A stretch of DNA of 64,000 nt from Ophioderma brevispina (lineage: Eukaryota > Echinodermata > Ophiuroidea > Amphilepidida > Ophiodermatidae), in assembly GCA_023653785.1 (NCBI GenBank), contig JAMKCH010057061.1, forward strand, positions 29,875-93,874. The letters run 5' to 3'. Positions 49,636 to 62,692 of this stretch are shown one piece after another. Made by a program: the position numbers and the translations under genes. The notes under the pieces are model-generated. The model made no database searches, had not been told where the DNA came from, and saw only the letters and a program-made list of their open reading frames with translations. The stretch's first letter is position 1. Each line of letters opens with the position of its first letter.

Positions 49636-50336
49636 TAAAGATAACTTAATCTAATCGGATAGTACAGGCAGAAACTACAGTCTTTTGAATCCAGTAGTCA
49701 GCTTTTACCCCTATCCACGGATTCAATGTGAATTACACGGCGGCACAATAAGCAATGAATCCCCAAAATAATGAAAAGGTAGGTACATGTTTATGTCAAG
49801 TAGAAGTGGTATCTTAAAGTTGTAAAAATCAGTGATAAGGTAAATTTGATTTGACCACCTATTTTCAAGACGTGGCATATTTTTGGTCCACAAATATAGA
49901 CAATATTGACAAATAGATCATAAACCTCAAAAGGTTGTCACCGATGTCTGTTCCTCAGATGGTAGATTATTCAATCATGACTGATACATCTACATGTTTA
50001 ATTTTATTCTTCAAAATGATTTTTTGTTTATGAGTGATAAGACGTAAACACGCTAAGAGCGGCATCGATGGTTAAATGTGACTGAACTTTGTGGGATAAA
50101 ATAGAGTCACATTATTCTGTAGTCATAAATAGCCCCATTTTCTTCTGATTTGCTTCGACTAAAAAGACTACTTGAGTCAACGACTGAGCCGGTCTATTAC
50201 CGGACCAAGTGATGTTCTTTGCAGCAAATTAAAGATCATGAACTAAGCTTTGATGATACCAAAATGTTAGAAGAAGTTGTTTAGAAATTCATAATGGCGC
50301 ACACAATCAGGGTTAAGTTTTTTGGACTCACCCTGT
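49636..50336. mobile_element. Second copy of the 8.85-kb MITE, inverted and truncated
   Basis: Matches the reverse complement of 8852-9716. The right end GACTCACCCTG followed by TA is intact, with the matching GCAGCAAATTAAAG region. The outer part of the left terminal repeat is missing, the copy beginning near CTAAAGATAACTTAATC. It confirms the family and its TA target preference. Confidence 0.85.
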
Positions 50337-50544
50337 ATAATAATTATACTTCACCACTTTTAGTTTTTTTTTAATTCTACACAGTGATGATTGCTCGTCC
50401 ATCATCGATTGCGGCCACTGACCCCCCCTCGGACAAATGGATGACAGCGGGCTGGTGCACATCAGCCCACACAGATGTTCGATTGTTATACAAAATTCCT
50501 TACTTGGACAAGGTGTATGCACTGTTTCCTGCCATTGTCAAGGA

Positions 50545-50860
50545 AAATAGCAGAGGGGTGTGTTGAGCAATTCCCATGACACATTGCTATGCCTATAATG
50601 TAATGTACTAAACACATGTACAGTACTTAAGGATAAAAAGTATTCCAAAAGTTTAAGAACAACAAGACATTTCCATGATCATGCTAAAACATCCCTAAGT
50701 ACTAACGCATTGGGGGCTAAAATGAGCGGAAAAGTCAAGCTTATTGATGTAAAGAATACCGATTTTTGTGGGATCACATGGACCCTTATTGGGGAAATTT
50801 CCCAAAACTTACGGATGCCATTGTGGGATTGACTCAATACACCCGCCGGTAAAATAGTAA
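50545..50860 (+). repeat. Dispersed repeat A, copy 2
   Basis: Same orientation as 8347-8660. Shared words include ACACATGTACAGTACTTA (ACACATGTCCAGTACTTA in copy 1), CCAAAAGTTTAAGAA and GGGATCACAT. Confidence 0.75.
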
Positions 50861-53800
50861 CTCATGTTGTAACGATCGGCGACTCAGACCCGTATCCATG
50901 TGTAGAGGTCAGGGAAGTTGATTGCGGCAGATGGATTACGATCAAGGGTTCGCGGTCAATTGCCTTTACTTTTGTGCCGGTGCATGAGTAACAGAGAACC
51001 TAATGGTGGAAGTCGTTGTGGTTCCTCTTATCTTCTTTCTTATAATAATCAATAAATTAATTAATAAATCAATGCATTGAGTTGTAATTCATTATAGTCA
51101 TATTTTGATATTAATGTTTCATTTTTCAAGCATAAAAAGTGTATAATACATACTTGCAGTGGAAAAGTTCTTCAACGGGCTATTACAATCTTTAATCAGG
51201 AAGCTAAATATTGAGAAGCAAAATACATTGAATTAGTTTCTAAAGACTTGTTCCTACGTAGATATGCCAAACATCATAAAACCAATCAATGCAACCTTAG
51301 CTACTGTGGTCTCACTAAAACAATTAGTTAAAGATAGGCTACAAATTTAGTAGGTTAGACGTCTATTTTGAGTGCCACCACCGTTGGGCTGGAATACTGA
51401 ACGAACTGAAAAAAAAAATCGATAACAGCAGATGGGAAACATGATAACTTACAAGTGCCGTATATAGTATTTTGTATTTCAAACCTCTACACATGGATAG
51501 GCAGCACATGGATAGCAGTCTGGTCGCCGATTGAACAACAGGAAGTTCACGCTTTTCGTCCTCGCAATATGAGCGGAAACAGCTCTACCACACCCCAGAT
51601 CCGCTGTTTATCGTTATACAAAAATTCCTTTAACTTGACAATAAAGTGAAGCCATATTGCGCAGGGCAAAATGCAACTGCCTGTGGTTTCAGCGGCGACT
51701 ATTCAACGGTGCACTAGGCCCGCTATCAAGTGTAGAGGCAGTGATTCAACAAGTTCAGTAGCCACACGATGCAAACTTAAAGGTTACATGAACATTTTTG
51801 GAGTATTGTATATGAAAATGAGAGAAAAAAATCGTCCAAAGTTACAGTATGTGTGAGCTAGTGTGGTGACCACATTTGGGAACGTGCTGTTTAAGCTCAA
51901 ATGAAAACTTTCACCGGGCATTTTGTGAGTTCGGTAATGAGCAAAATAAAAAATTTTCTCCGATGCCGAAATCCTCCTTTTGATGGGGTAAAGTGATGGG
52001 ACGAGGTCGTCGACGTGTCACCTACCGATAACAGATTATTACTTCAAAGCCACGCGCCATTTTATGTAACAAACGTCACGCAAACTTTACTCTAAGAAAG
52101 CAAGGGCGCCCCCCGCGAGGCCACGATTGGCCCGAAGACCCAGTCGACTCGACGAGCCCTTTCACGAAAAGGGTGTCTAAACCAATCTCATAATGCATTG
52201 CAATGCGGTTTCATTCATTGCAAAGGCAAAACTTTCTTCATAAATGTCCGCGTTTCTACTGTATTTCTCGTTGGGTTCATGGCCTAGGACACCAGGGGCG
52301 CCCTGAACACTTCGAAGGATATATCACGAGTCTAGATTTAAATATTATATAGTTTATTATAGTTATTTAAATTAATATTATTATTATTATAGTTTATTAT
52401 TATTATTAAAATAGTTTAAGCGGTGTCTACCTGGTGGAGGTAACTTTCCCCCGCGGTCAGAATTCGACAGTTATTCGGTACCATTTGCCACACTTCTGGT
52501 ATAACCATTTCTGGTGTTCTGTTACACAGCGCTTTGACATCCAACCTAACATAATACAACGGGTACAAAGCCATTTAAAAATCTGGGGTCTGTTCGTGAA
52601 GCTCCAATCATAAATCTATTAGACGAGCGATAGACCCATAGATTTGTTACAAAATACTGTCATGGTTTCCAGACAATATGACAGCTAATTCAAAATCTTG
52701 ATGATCCCACTTTGTCATCTTGAGCATTTGGAGATAAGTGGGTAAATTAGCAAGGGGTAAAAATTGTGGTAAATGTTTCATACGTGGTTAACGGTGTTTA
52801 TTTTATTTTATCCTATTTTATTTTTGTCCTTAGCTATATGTGGTTGAGAAATGAGAAATTTCCTCATGGTAGTTTACCACACAGCTACTACCGAGTAGAC
52901 AGGGATTACTACCCCTTGACGTACACTCGCCGGCCTGGATTCCGTGTATTTTTGCCGACATTAAGAACGGATAGTGTACATACAGCGACTGTCTGCACTG
53001 TCGTGGATTAGCTACGTGGTTACGCCGGCTCTCAGCGCGCGCGGTATTCTCATGGTCAATTTTGTTTTTAGATTTTTGGTTTTTTTATTGATTTGAAAAG
53101 ATAGGTTTTTTTTTTGATATGGGTTTTTTTTTAGGTGCCCAATTGGATTTGCGTAATGATTTCTAAAACACGTTCAAAAATGTTCAACAGAGAACAAGTG
53201 TATAGCGCCCTCATTCATGACCTTTTACATCCACAAGGGCCGCCCCCCGCGAACGCCCGACCTGCCAAACCTAACGCAACAAAAGTAAATTACAACCACA
53301 CTGGCATCACTTCCGGGTGCTAGTCTGTTTCAAGGACTTAACGGTAGGAGGGCGCTCTTACGCATATAGAACGGTTACACACAGACTTGAATAAAGACTA
53401 GGCCTGGTCACGAATATTTAAATATAAAGCCCGGTATGGCAAATTAACCACCTACTTCTTGCAGCAGGGTTAATCCACTAACCCCGACGTATTTTAAAGC
53501 CAATAATTTTTTCCCGACGTTAATCATGTTATTTCTAAGATCTTTTGAAAAAAGGTGTAAGAGATGATCTTTTTAATGTCGCTGGGACCGAGACTGCAAT
53601 AGTAAATGCACGTAGCAGCCCCCCCCCCTGTTCCACAAATTACCGTTTGGAAATCCCCAAGGCCTAAATCGAGCAGATAGGTCCTACCCCCCACCCCCCC
53701 GACATCAACTCTCAAATGGCGTCGTGGTAACCGTGGCGTAGCTACGTGGTAGCTGCGTTGTCTACTCCGGTACTTTCCTAACACAAAATCCACCTTCTCT

Positions 53801-54389
53801 CCGCCTAGTGGGCAATTACAGGGGAGCCATTGGGGTAGGGACAGCAGAGTAACACATGTCACTGTATCCCTAATACTGTGTACTTTGGAATTCCTATTTG
53901 CAGCTACTGCCTAGCAACTAGCCCAGTGTGTATGTGCGTAGCTGCCGCGAGTAGACATGGTGTGCTTGCCGTATAGGGTACCACGTGAGTAAGAAAATGG
54001 CGTGTATGCAGTGGTCGGTGTATAATGTAATCTCTGTCTGTGTATTAGAGGTTGGGACCACTGGTCAAAAGCGCTTAGAAAAGGGTGGACCTGGCTCAGA
54101 AAGATTTACGAATTTTCGCGAAAATATGCATTATTTTTAAAAAAAATAAAAAAAATAAAAATGTTTTAAAATTATCTTTTCTTGTCCGTGATGTGGTGTG
54201 CTATACATATGAAGGTTAAACCATGCTAAATGAAAACAGTATCCTATGAAAACGGTATTAGGGGTAGGTATCATTTACAGATATTATCAGAGGCGATTAC
54301 GACGTTTACACATAAATAAGAATAATGATGATAACAGTCTTATCCTTGGTGAAAACAATGCAAAATAAAATTTTTAAAAAAAAAATAGG
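50861..54389. other. No recognised gene; small repeats
   Basis: CCTCTACACATGGATA near 51485 recurs inverted near 50895-50910, both followed by a GTCGCCGAT-type word. ATT repeats occur at about 52372-52415. The interval 53625-53715 resembles part of repeat B (about 24110-24160), sharing TTGGAAATCCC and CGAGCAGAT, so it may be a third fragment. A 112-codon minus frame at 53524-53862 covers it and is not a known protein. Confidence 0.4.
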
Positions 54390-55045
54390 CGGAAGAAATT
54401 AGGAACAAATATCGAAATGATCACTACAACATAGGTGCTATCCTTTCACAAAATTTGATTGTTCGAGATTTATCTGCTTTACTTCTGCGATGGATTTTTT
54501 CTTTTAATATTGTGTCTTTTAGTGTGTTTTGTTTATTTTTCCATAATAAATCCCAATAATTTAACGTTTTAATAGACTATTTTTTACATGTTACACACGT
54601 GGGTGGTGTGGGGGGGATCTAATTGAAATCCTAATTATATGTTTTTCTTCCTTTTACTTGTCTGTAACAAAGGTTTGTGATATCAAACGTTCTGTCTATG
54701 CCGGATTACTTCAGATTGCAATATTCGTAATAATTTTGAGATGGTAGGCAGCGGATGGGTGTATGCAGAAAATTAACCACGGTTCAAGAGATTTGTCCTC
54801 ACACCCACCAACCCCCAAAGAAATAGCAACATAACGCGAAATAAGCTAGTAGGACAAATATCGAAATGGTCTCTACAAAATAGGGTGCCTTTTCTTCACA
54901 AATTTTGAATTATTCTGAGATTTATTTGCTTTAACGTCGGGCGGAATGGGATTTTTTGTTATATTGTGTCTGTAATGTGTTGCTATTTATTTACCTATAA
55001 GCAATTGCCACGCAAAATAATAGCTTTTTAATATGCTTATTTTAA
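54390..55045 (+). repeat. Tandem duplication, about 450-bp period
   Basis: The block at 54390-54590 recurs at 54836-55045. Shared words include ACAAATATCGAAATG, TCACAAA, TGAGATTTAT/CGAGATTTAT, TTGTGTCT and TTTTTAAT. Copies are diverged by many small indels. Confidence 0.8.
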
Positions 55046-56900
55046 TTACCAGGAGGGGTGTGTTTAGGGGTGATTTTTCAGATTGGGAGGCTGAAATTTT
55101 TAGCAATTTTTAGAAAAATGGGTGCAGATTTTTCGCACCATTTCATGTGTCAGGATTCATTTTTAGTCAGTTTTTAATCATTTTGGGGTATTTTTTTGCC
55201 TTTATTTCGGGTGGAGCTACTCGCCTACCTGCCTTACTGTTTATAGTTTGCCCAGACAGGAACCTTCTGCACATATTGTGCCTAAGTCGGACTAAATATT
55301 TTCCGGGTGTTTTGTAAATGCCGAAAATCGTGTAACCCTCACTATGCATCACCTTAAAATTGAAAACCCCAAAAGACTCCCTATCAAGTGAGCGGAACTT
55401 TAAGAGGGGCATTATTTACGCCAGGGGGAATGGAGGATTTTAACTAGGGAATGCGAAAGAAAATTGTAAGCAGAGGTATCAAGTTTAATGGAAAAATCTC
55501 ATAAAATCAGGGGGAATTGCCAACATTTTTTAACGGAAGAGAAGGGGGACCGTGGAATTTTTCGACGAAAACATGTAGAAACCTCCATTCCTCCCCCTTG
55601 CGTAAATAATGACCGATCCCTATAAAAATGTACAACATGGGACCTAAAACTAACTATAGAATTGTATAATCTAATACAATAACGAAAACCTCATTCCTTC
55701 AGCTTCAGACGGTAGAGTTTGACATTCGAAAGTTGACAATGTCCCCGAACATATTATTGTGTACATAATTAGTAATATTAAAATTCAGTACGGAAAAGAA
55801 CGTGTTTGACCTTTGACCCTTGTTAAGAACTGTAAGGTGAATAAAGAACAAAAAGTAACAAATATGTGTTGTATGTTATATTAGCACTTATATTACCACT
55901 TTGGGTATCCGCCTTTTCATAAGATACCTTAGCAATAAATCCTTAATTGTGTTTACCCCAACCCTAAAAATGCAAAATATGACCCTTTGCTGAAACAGGC
56001 CTGTAACGCAGCTGGACAAAAATGCAGATTTTTTAACAACAGCACTTTTTCACTATATCCAACACACATGGTTTTAAATGATCTGAACTCAAAATCGTAT
56101 CTCTTATCCGAGCCAGTCCGCCAATTTTGCAGGAGGTCGTGGTCCCTGACTATTATGTATTATGTGTAGTTAAGGACGAATTCATACTCAACTGGCGGGG
56201 CGGTTTTCTGTTCTGTCCGGTTCTGCGTGGTTCAATTAATTCATTGATTTGCTGAAATTACTTAATCGATTAAGGATTCAGAAGATTGAGCGGATAAAAT
56301 AAACCGCCTGGAACCGGGCTGAACCGGAAAACGGTTGAGTATTAATTTGGTCCCTTATAAGAAAAGTAATATACGGGGACCGAATATACGGGATACATGA
56401 ATGATTTGCAACATTAAACCACAGCGGAATAAGGCCGTTTTGGGCAGAAGTGTATTACCAGTAATTTGTGTGCAATGATGAACCTTCGGTGCGAAAAACC
56501 CTTTCATGGGAAGCTTGTGGGGAACTTATTTGCCAAAGAGTCCAAATTTGACAATTAGTATCATCGCCATAATTATATTAAATACATTTTTAATATGTGG
56601 CTCTAACTTTCAATGTCAAAACTTACTTTCCTTCAGAATTGTCCGTTCAGATCAGCCACTACAGGAACAACAAGCCGCACCTATCAGTCCGATTATTGAT
56701 AAAAGTTTAAAAATCGATGATTCAGTTTATAAAGCTACAAATGTGTAATCCAATTCTTGAATACATATTAATACTTTTATTTTGTGCAAAGAAAGTACTT
56801 CAGTTAAAGAAATGTAGACGGCGTGTTTAGGCTTTCCCTATGTACTTTATGACCGCAGAAAAGTCAAATATAGATGGGTTGACATTCATGTTCACAAAAC
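55046..56900. other. No recognised gene
   Basis: A DR1-like TGACCTTTGACCC lies at 55807-55819. Frames at 55167-55412 (minus, 81 codons) and 56506-56748 (plus, 80 codons, with one hydrophobic stretch ISIIAIIILNTFLICG) match no family I know. Confidence 0.4.
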
Positions 56901-56902
56901 AC

Positions 56903-57170
56903 CGGGGTTCGTTCCCTAAAGTTGATGCGTAAGTTGTATCGCAACTCATGCTGAGCACAGCTAAGATTTCTATAGTTGCGACTTACGTCCTATTTCCCCA
57001 AACACCTGCTCAGATGTTTCGCAGCTGATGATAGACGCATCAAGAGTTACGGACATTCTAAGACTATTCTACTCAAACCTATATTAAAACGATTGGGAGT
57101 ATTTGTGGGTGTAATTTATGCGAGTATGTTGATAGTGCCTCGCTATTGTTCTTTCGCTAGGGCCTTTTAT
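56903..57170 (+). repeat. Repeat E block 1, copy 1
   Basis: Direct repeat of 60308-60592. Shared words include AAAGTTGATG, TCGCAACTCAT, GCTAAGATTTCTAT, CACCTGCTCAGATG, GCATCAAGAGTTA and TATGCGAGT. Confidence 0.85.
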
Positions 57171-58689
57171 CAAGGCTTTGATTATTTATTTTCCATTTGG
57201 TGTGAGTCCGCCCGTCTCTGGACCGCTCAAAGATGAGTCGTATCAAAGCCTTTTCGCAATTATTTCCTTTTCTGTTCCTTTGTTACTACTTATTTGTTTT
57301 TCGGGATATTTCTTCCGATACTATAGCGATCGTTGATTGGTCAATGATGAATGTCCCTCGTTCGTTTAAAATAGTTCCCAGAATACGAGCTTATTGGAAC
57401 TGATCAATACCATGCAATTATTGACGTTTGTACCGGATTCAAAACAAAGCGACTACAGCCATGACAGCGAGGATCCCGAAATACGCACGCATGGGAATGT
57501 AAAAATCTCGACAAACCTCTTGCTGCTGTGAAAACGGCCCTGTGAAAATCATGGTGGATTAACAAAACGCAAATCATGCATGGTAGATCCCGGTGACGTT
57601 GTAGGATTATTCGAGCTAGCTCGAGCCTGTGCTGAGTCCCGTGCGGTGCTGAGTATAGGTATAGCGTATTTGAGCTAAAAAAAACGGCTAGTGTAACTGA
57701 TGTGATAAAATAACGTTTACTATAAATGAGTGAATTTTCAGTCATTTGTATGACCATGTTGTATTGTGTACAACGAGTTTCATTGCATCGTTCATCCATG
57801 GTTCGGCCGAAAGGTTAGCCTTTTAATTGCACATTTTGGAGGTGCCTTGCCTTGTCATTTGATATGGTAAGTTGCCGTGGTAAGTTCTTGCCTAGACTAG
57901 TAGGTGCGTGTCTCCCAAATTCTCGGCGTGAATTTGTGAAACTCGACTTCATTTCTGGCTTGAATTTTGGGACGTTCGCCACACGTCACATTTGCGTGGC
58001 ATAATGATACGCGGGTCAGGATATTCATCATTTTTAATGTGCAAAAATCACTTGTCCATGTCTGTGAGTGGCAATTTTTGACGGGTCACTGCAGTACGAA
58101 TCTTTGATAAAAGGACTGACGAATGCCCTAGTCCGGGGCCCTAGTCTAGTCCATATGTCAGTGTGTTTGTGCATGGAAGGTGGGAATACCTTTTACTGGG
58201 GACTTTATTTCCTGCAGAGCTGGGCTAACAACTTAGCCCTCTATCTTGCATCCTCACATACCGTAAACGGACTCACTGATCACTTCGCACTCGCAGCTGT
58301 CAATAATTTCGTCGAGTGAACTATTTTTCGCTTTGAATCGTATGCTAATCAGATCAGGGGCCGTGCAAAAATCGATTATGGTAATTTTTGACGGGGCGAG
58401 GTCATCGATATGGCAAGTATCTGAAATGTTGTCATCGATTAAATTGGGCGGTGCTTACGATGACGACATACTTTGATTGACACATAATGCTTGCACAGGG
58501 AATACCAATTTTGCGCAAAGACCGCCCTCTCTCCGCTCGGCCTCACGCCTCCGGCGTTTGACACGCGCCGGTTATGACCATACCTAATTCAGTGCGGCCG
58601 TGCGGTTTTGTGGATAAAAATGCGAGGGTTTGACAACGAACTATTACTCTTTTCGCGAATGAAATTTTGAAAGGTCAGTGGTACCTAAA
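57171..58689. other. Segment absent from the second copy of repeat E; no recognised gene
   Basis: About 1.5 kb separates block 1 from block 2 here, but the two are adjacent at 60.6 kb. It may be an insertion. It contains the longest open frame of the window (57404-57799, minus, 131 codons), which resembles no protein I know. Imperfect direct matches occur near 58070 and 58380 (ATTTTTGACGGG). Confidence 0.45.
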
Positions 58690-59650
58690 CATGGTCAGGC
58701 ATTATTACTCGGACGACCGGGCCTATCATTTAAAAGCTATCAGTATACTGGTGTTCGTACAAGCATATAGCCCATAATTACAGCTCTTAGTTTCCAACCG
58801 CGTCTGTTAATTTTACAAAAGCCTTTTTTTTAATTTTTATAATAATTTTAGGGAACACTTTATGGGTATATTGCTCGAAACAATAACGAAGCCTTGAAAT
58901 GATAAGTTGATGTTGTTAAAATTATTTTTAAAGTGAAGATTAAAGGTGCGTTTTTCCGATCTCTTTGAGCCCCTCTGATTTCCCGGAAGTAGTATCGATT
59001 GAAGTCATATGAAAGACCTCATTGTCGTGAAATTTGCGCCCTCAACTCCATTTCATTCCCACGGCATAACAAAAAATCCGCCGTTTTAATGGTTAACCAT
59101 CAATTTATATAGTATTGAATAGGGATTTGGAATATGCATTATTACAACTACCATCAAAACCGCAAGTTTTGTTTCCCACGATACTTTATGGGGTTATGTT
59201 CAAGTTCCGACTCTCATATCAAGTGAGAGAACCGAATGAACATAAATCGGAACCGGAACAAGCGCCTGTTAAAAATCGTTTTCTTTTTAGATTTGACAAA
59301 CATCTTATTAATACTTTTAATTTTTTATGCAGCTTAAAATAATCACAGCTCTCTCGGTAAAACAAAAGGCATGAGCACTTGTTTTTTTTAAAATGCAATA
59401 TATCACAGCTATTTTATGCCATAAATTTCTATGGTTTCGTTTGGACCAAGTTGGTTCTCTGCATCGGTTTGGGCAAATCTCACATTGGACACTTACTTTT
59501 CGATTTGCTCAATTTTTTTTCAAAAATATGATCCATACTCAAAAATCCAAATGTTACTGCAGATAAAAAATTCTGATTCAAAATATAATTACCAAGATGA
59601 AAGATTGACTGTTTTGTTTATAGTTACGTTCATTTTAAAAGGTTAAACTA
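58690..59650 (+). repeat. Repeat E block 2, copy 1
   Basis: Direct repeat of about 60610-61480. Shared words include AGGCATTATTACTC, CTGGGGTTCG/CTGGTGTTCG, and CAAATGTTACTGCAGAT against CAAAATGTTACTGAAGAT. Copies are strongly diverged. It contains the inverted copy of repeat D at 58968-59114. Confidence 0.7.
58968..59114 (-). repeat. Dispersed repeat D, copy 2
   Basis: Inverted partner of 39870-40035. Contains ATGGTTAACCAT and CCGGAAGTAGTATCG. Confidence 0.75.
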
Positions 59651-60020
59651 TACATAAATTTGAAGACATGTATTTAGTAATATTTAAATATTGTTATTAT
59701 GAAATTATATTTTACTTTCGCACAGAATTTTTCAGATATAGCCGTTCCTAAATCTACTTTATTTATTGCACGGGCGTTTCTGTACCTAGAGGGTGTTTCC
59801 AAGATGTCATATAGCTCGTATAGTGGGCCTCTAATCAACATGTGGTGTAAGCCTGTAGTTTTCTAAACCAAAAAACCCTCCCTCCTCCATGTGGTTTTTG
59901 TGTAATCTATAATTTGGTATTTCGGCCCCTTTTTCCCTCCTCGACGCCGACCACACCGCCGAGCCATGATTGCATCAGCTGGCAAGATTGAAATCGTTTG
60001 GCCGCCAAATATAATATCTT

Positions 60021-60160
60021 AAGTGTGTGTTAAGTCTACCCCCGAGTAGACGTAGTTTTGTGGGTAACTTTTTGGTCGGAACTTAGTGCACAACTGCTTT
60101 GCGTGTCAATTTGGGGAACGCGTGGAATACAATTATGTCGTGTACTAAGTCACAACTAGT
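60021..60160 (+). repeat. Repeat F, copy 1
   Basis: Direct repeat of 62563-62692. Shared words are CCCCGAGTAGACGTAGTTT, GTGTCA, GGGAACG and CTAAGTCACAACTA. It lies directly upstream of repeat E copy 2. Confidence 0.9.
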
Positions 60161-60307
60161 TCGACGTAGACCTCAGTCGTAAAATTTAGTTGTCAGGTAG
60201 CTCCGTATGAGTTTCGGGAACACAGTATGAACTTAGTAGTGAAGTTACGCATTAACTTAGTTATAAGGTAAAACTACCAGTGTCGAAAGTACGTGTTGGG
60301 GAACGGT

Positions 60308-61480
60308 CCCCTGGGGTTCAGTTCCCCAAAGTTGATGTTAGTAATGTCGCAACTCATACTCAGCACAAGCTAAGATTTCTATTTAGTTGCGACACTTACG
60401 TCTGTTCCCCAAGCACCTGCTCAGATGGTTCTCAGCTCGTGAAAAAAATGTCGCATCAAGAGTTAACGAACATTCTAGACTTTCTACTTTAAAGCTATCG
60501 ATAAACGATGGTGGTATTTGTGGTGTATGTGTATGCGAGTGTGTGGCGATAGTGCTTGCTTTGCTATTGTCCTTCGCGTAATAGAATGTATTAAAAGATA
60601 AGGTGACACTAACAAGACAGGCATTATTACTCTTACGCACCAGGCTTTATTATATAAAAAGGCCGTCAAATACACTGGGGTTCGCACCAAGCCAAACACA
60701 TAACAAATATTGCAAAATGTATGTTTCAAAACCCGCGCGTTAGTTTTTGTCTTTTCCAATTCCTAATATTTAAGGCCATTCTGTATGGGGGTTTGCCTCG
60801 ACCAATACGAAGTTAACATGATTTTAAAGGTGGAGATTAATCGTGTGTTTTTTTAGAGTGACAAACATTGATAAATGTGAGAAAAACGCATCTTAAAATA
60901 AGTCACATTATGCAAGTTAAAAACAAAAGATATGAGAGAGGGTATTCTGTACCTTACTACATTTACCATACTACTATAGGTTCATGGATGGAACAAAGTA
61001 GTTCTGCAGTGTTAGGGGAATTTTCACCATGTAGTTTCTCATATTTTCATTGGAGTTTCAAAAATTACTCTCCCCCCACAAGTGTTGTATTCACTAAGTA
61101 GCCAAAAATGGGTGTTATTTTGGTTTTTTTTTGCTAGGGTTCTTTTTGACATATCTCCATCACATGCAGTGATCATTTGCTCTCGAAGTTATTTTATTGT
61201 TTGTCTAAATTTGAATTTATCAGTAGTAGTTGTGTTTGGGTGGTGGTGGTGGTGGTGAAACACATTAAATAACGGGATTTCCTGTGAGAAAATAATACAA
61301 GCTAAGCTATACGAAAGTAATTTTGCCCACGTTTAATATAAACACAACTTATTTAGATGATTGCTACAGACAAAATAAATCTGATTTGAAAGCTGATTCA
61401 TCTTCAAAATTCCAAAATGTTACTGAAGATCTAATTTCTGATACATATATAATCACCAAGAATAAGAATCTTTAACTGCA
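60308..61480 (+). repeat. Repeat E, copy 2 (blocks 1 and 2 adjacent)
   Basis: Blocks matching 56903-57170 and 58690-59650 lie next to each other here. A GGT microsatellite occurs at about 61240-61257. Short frames in it are not conserved in the other copy. Confidence 0.8.
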
Positions 61481-62233
61481 ACCATACTTTAGAGATTTTT
61501 TAACTCATTTATTTATCAAGCTGAATCAGTAGGCCAATTTAATTTATATTGTTGACTTGAGTTTGATTTCTTTCAGTTTTTTTTAATGTTTATACTAGTT
61601 TCCATAATTCTACAATACCCTTGGGGACAGTCTGTGTTTCCATTTGTTTTTAAAAAAAATAATGTATATATACTTTTTTTATATACCTGAACCTTAGTTT
61701 GGTGTTGGAGGCCAACATAATGGTCCACCAATCCCTTCTACTCACAAGGTTAAACTATCATGCCTATTACATCTAGGTATCAATGTCAGGAAAAATTAGA
61801 ATATTTAGTTCAAATCCAACAGAAAGGCATACAGCCAATCATCATGTGTCAGACAATGGATCTGGAAAGAACGGAGCACTTAGGAACAAAAAAAATATTA
61901 TTATTATATTATTATTATTATTTTTTATTTTATTATATTTACTTTCCCCAGAGATTCAGATATAACCATCCTAGGAATCTGTGTACTATTACAGTACCTT
62001 TAAGATGGTGTTCCAATATGCTCTCACATCAATTTCCCCCTAGTCCCCCCCCCTCCCCCTTATATACAATCTGGTTAGTCTGCAATATTCTAAACCTTAC
62101 CCTTTTGGAAAGGTGGCCGGCGGATTAATAATTCAGAATTTGTCTTTTAGGGACAAATTTCTTCCTCCTAGATCACGACCACTACCGCCGCTGCACCTGA
62201 TAAATCAAGCTACAATATATGAAACGGTGTGAA
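61481..62233. other. No recognised gene; ATT microsatellite
   Basis: TTATTATT repeats at about 61899-61940 and C-runs at 62039-62058. A 122-codon plus frame at 61760-62128 runs through the microsatellite and shows no known motif. Confidence 0.4.
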
Positions 62234-62553
62234 AGAGTGACTCTGGTATTTCCGTGTTTTTAAGAACATAATGCTTGTCCGTATATTAATCACTGGGTAA
62301 AATAGCTAAGCTCAAATTGAAGTCCTTCCATAAAGAAAATCACAACTTAAATACTGATCCGAATTTTGTTATCGAGTACATAGGCCTATAGATCCTATGG
62401 CACGTTAGACATAAATGTATACTGCATCAAAACGAAAAAATCCGTTTCATCTCAAAAACTTATAAATTAAGCATTTAGTCAATATCTTTGGTTCTAGGTG
62501 ACTATTTTCATTATGCACCCAAAATTACATTTCGGAATCTCTGAGTCAGCCTT
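62234..62553. mobile_element. Second copy of the 25.9-kb MITE, inverted
   Basis: The right end read inward, AAGGCTGACTCAGAGATTCC, matches the left end of the 25914-26272 element, and similarity continues through the body (CTAGAACCAAAGATA against CTAGAACTAAAGATA, TTTTGATGCAGTA, GTGATTTTCT). The left end GTGACTCTGGTATTTCC is a degraded partner. It ends about ten bases before repeat F copy 2. Confidence 0.8.
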
Positions 62554-62562
62554 TTTAGCTTA

Positions 62563-62692
62563 CGTGTGCGTTAAGTCAACCCCCGAGTAGACGTAGTTTG
62601 TGCGTAACATTTGGTCGATTTAGTTCACAACTGAATTACGTGTCAGTTTGGGAACGTGTGCAATGCAGTATGTTGTGACTAAGTCACAACTA
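62563..62692 (+). repeat. Repeat F, copy 2
   Basis: Direct repeat of 60021-60160. Confidence 0.9.

Noticed and set aside
57611..57624. 14-bp perfect palindrome TCGAGCTAGCTCGA
   Set aside because: Isolated, short, and expected occasionally by chance; no associated structure.
57404..57799. 131-codon minus-strand frame, the longest in the window
   Set aside because: No recognisable motif, no supporting neighbours; length is compatible with chance over 64 kb.
51960..58440. Weak resemblance between GACGAGGTCGTCGA near 52000 and GGCGAGGTCATCGA near 58395
   Set aside because: Match is too short to support a repeat.
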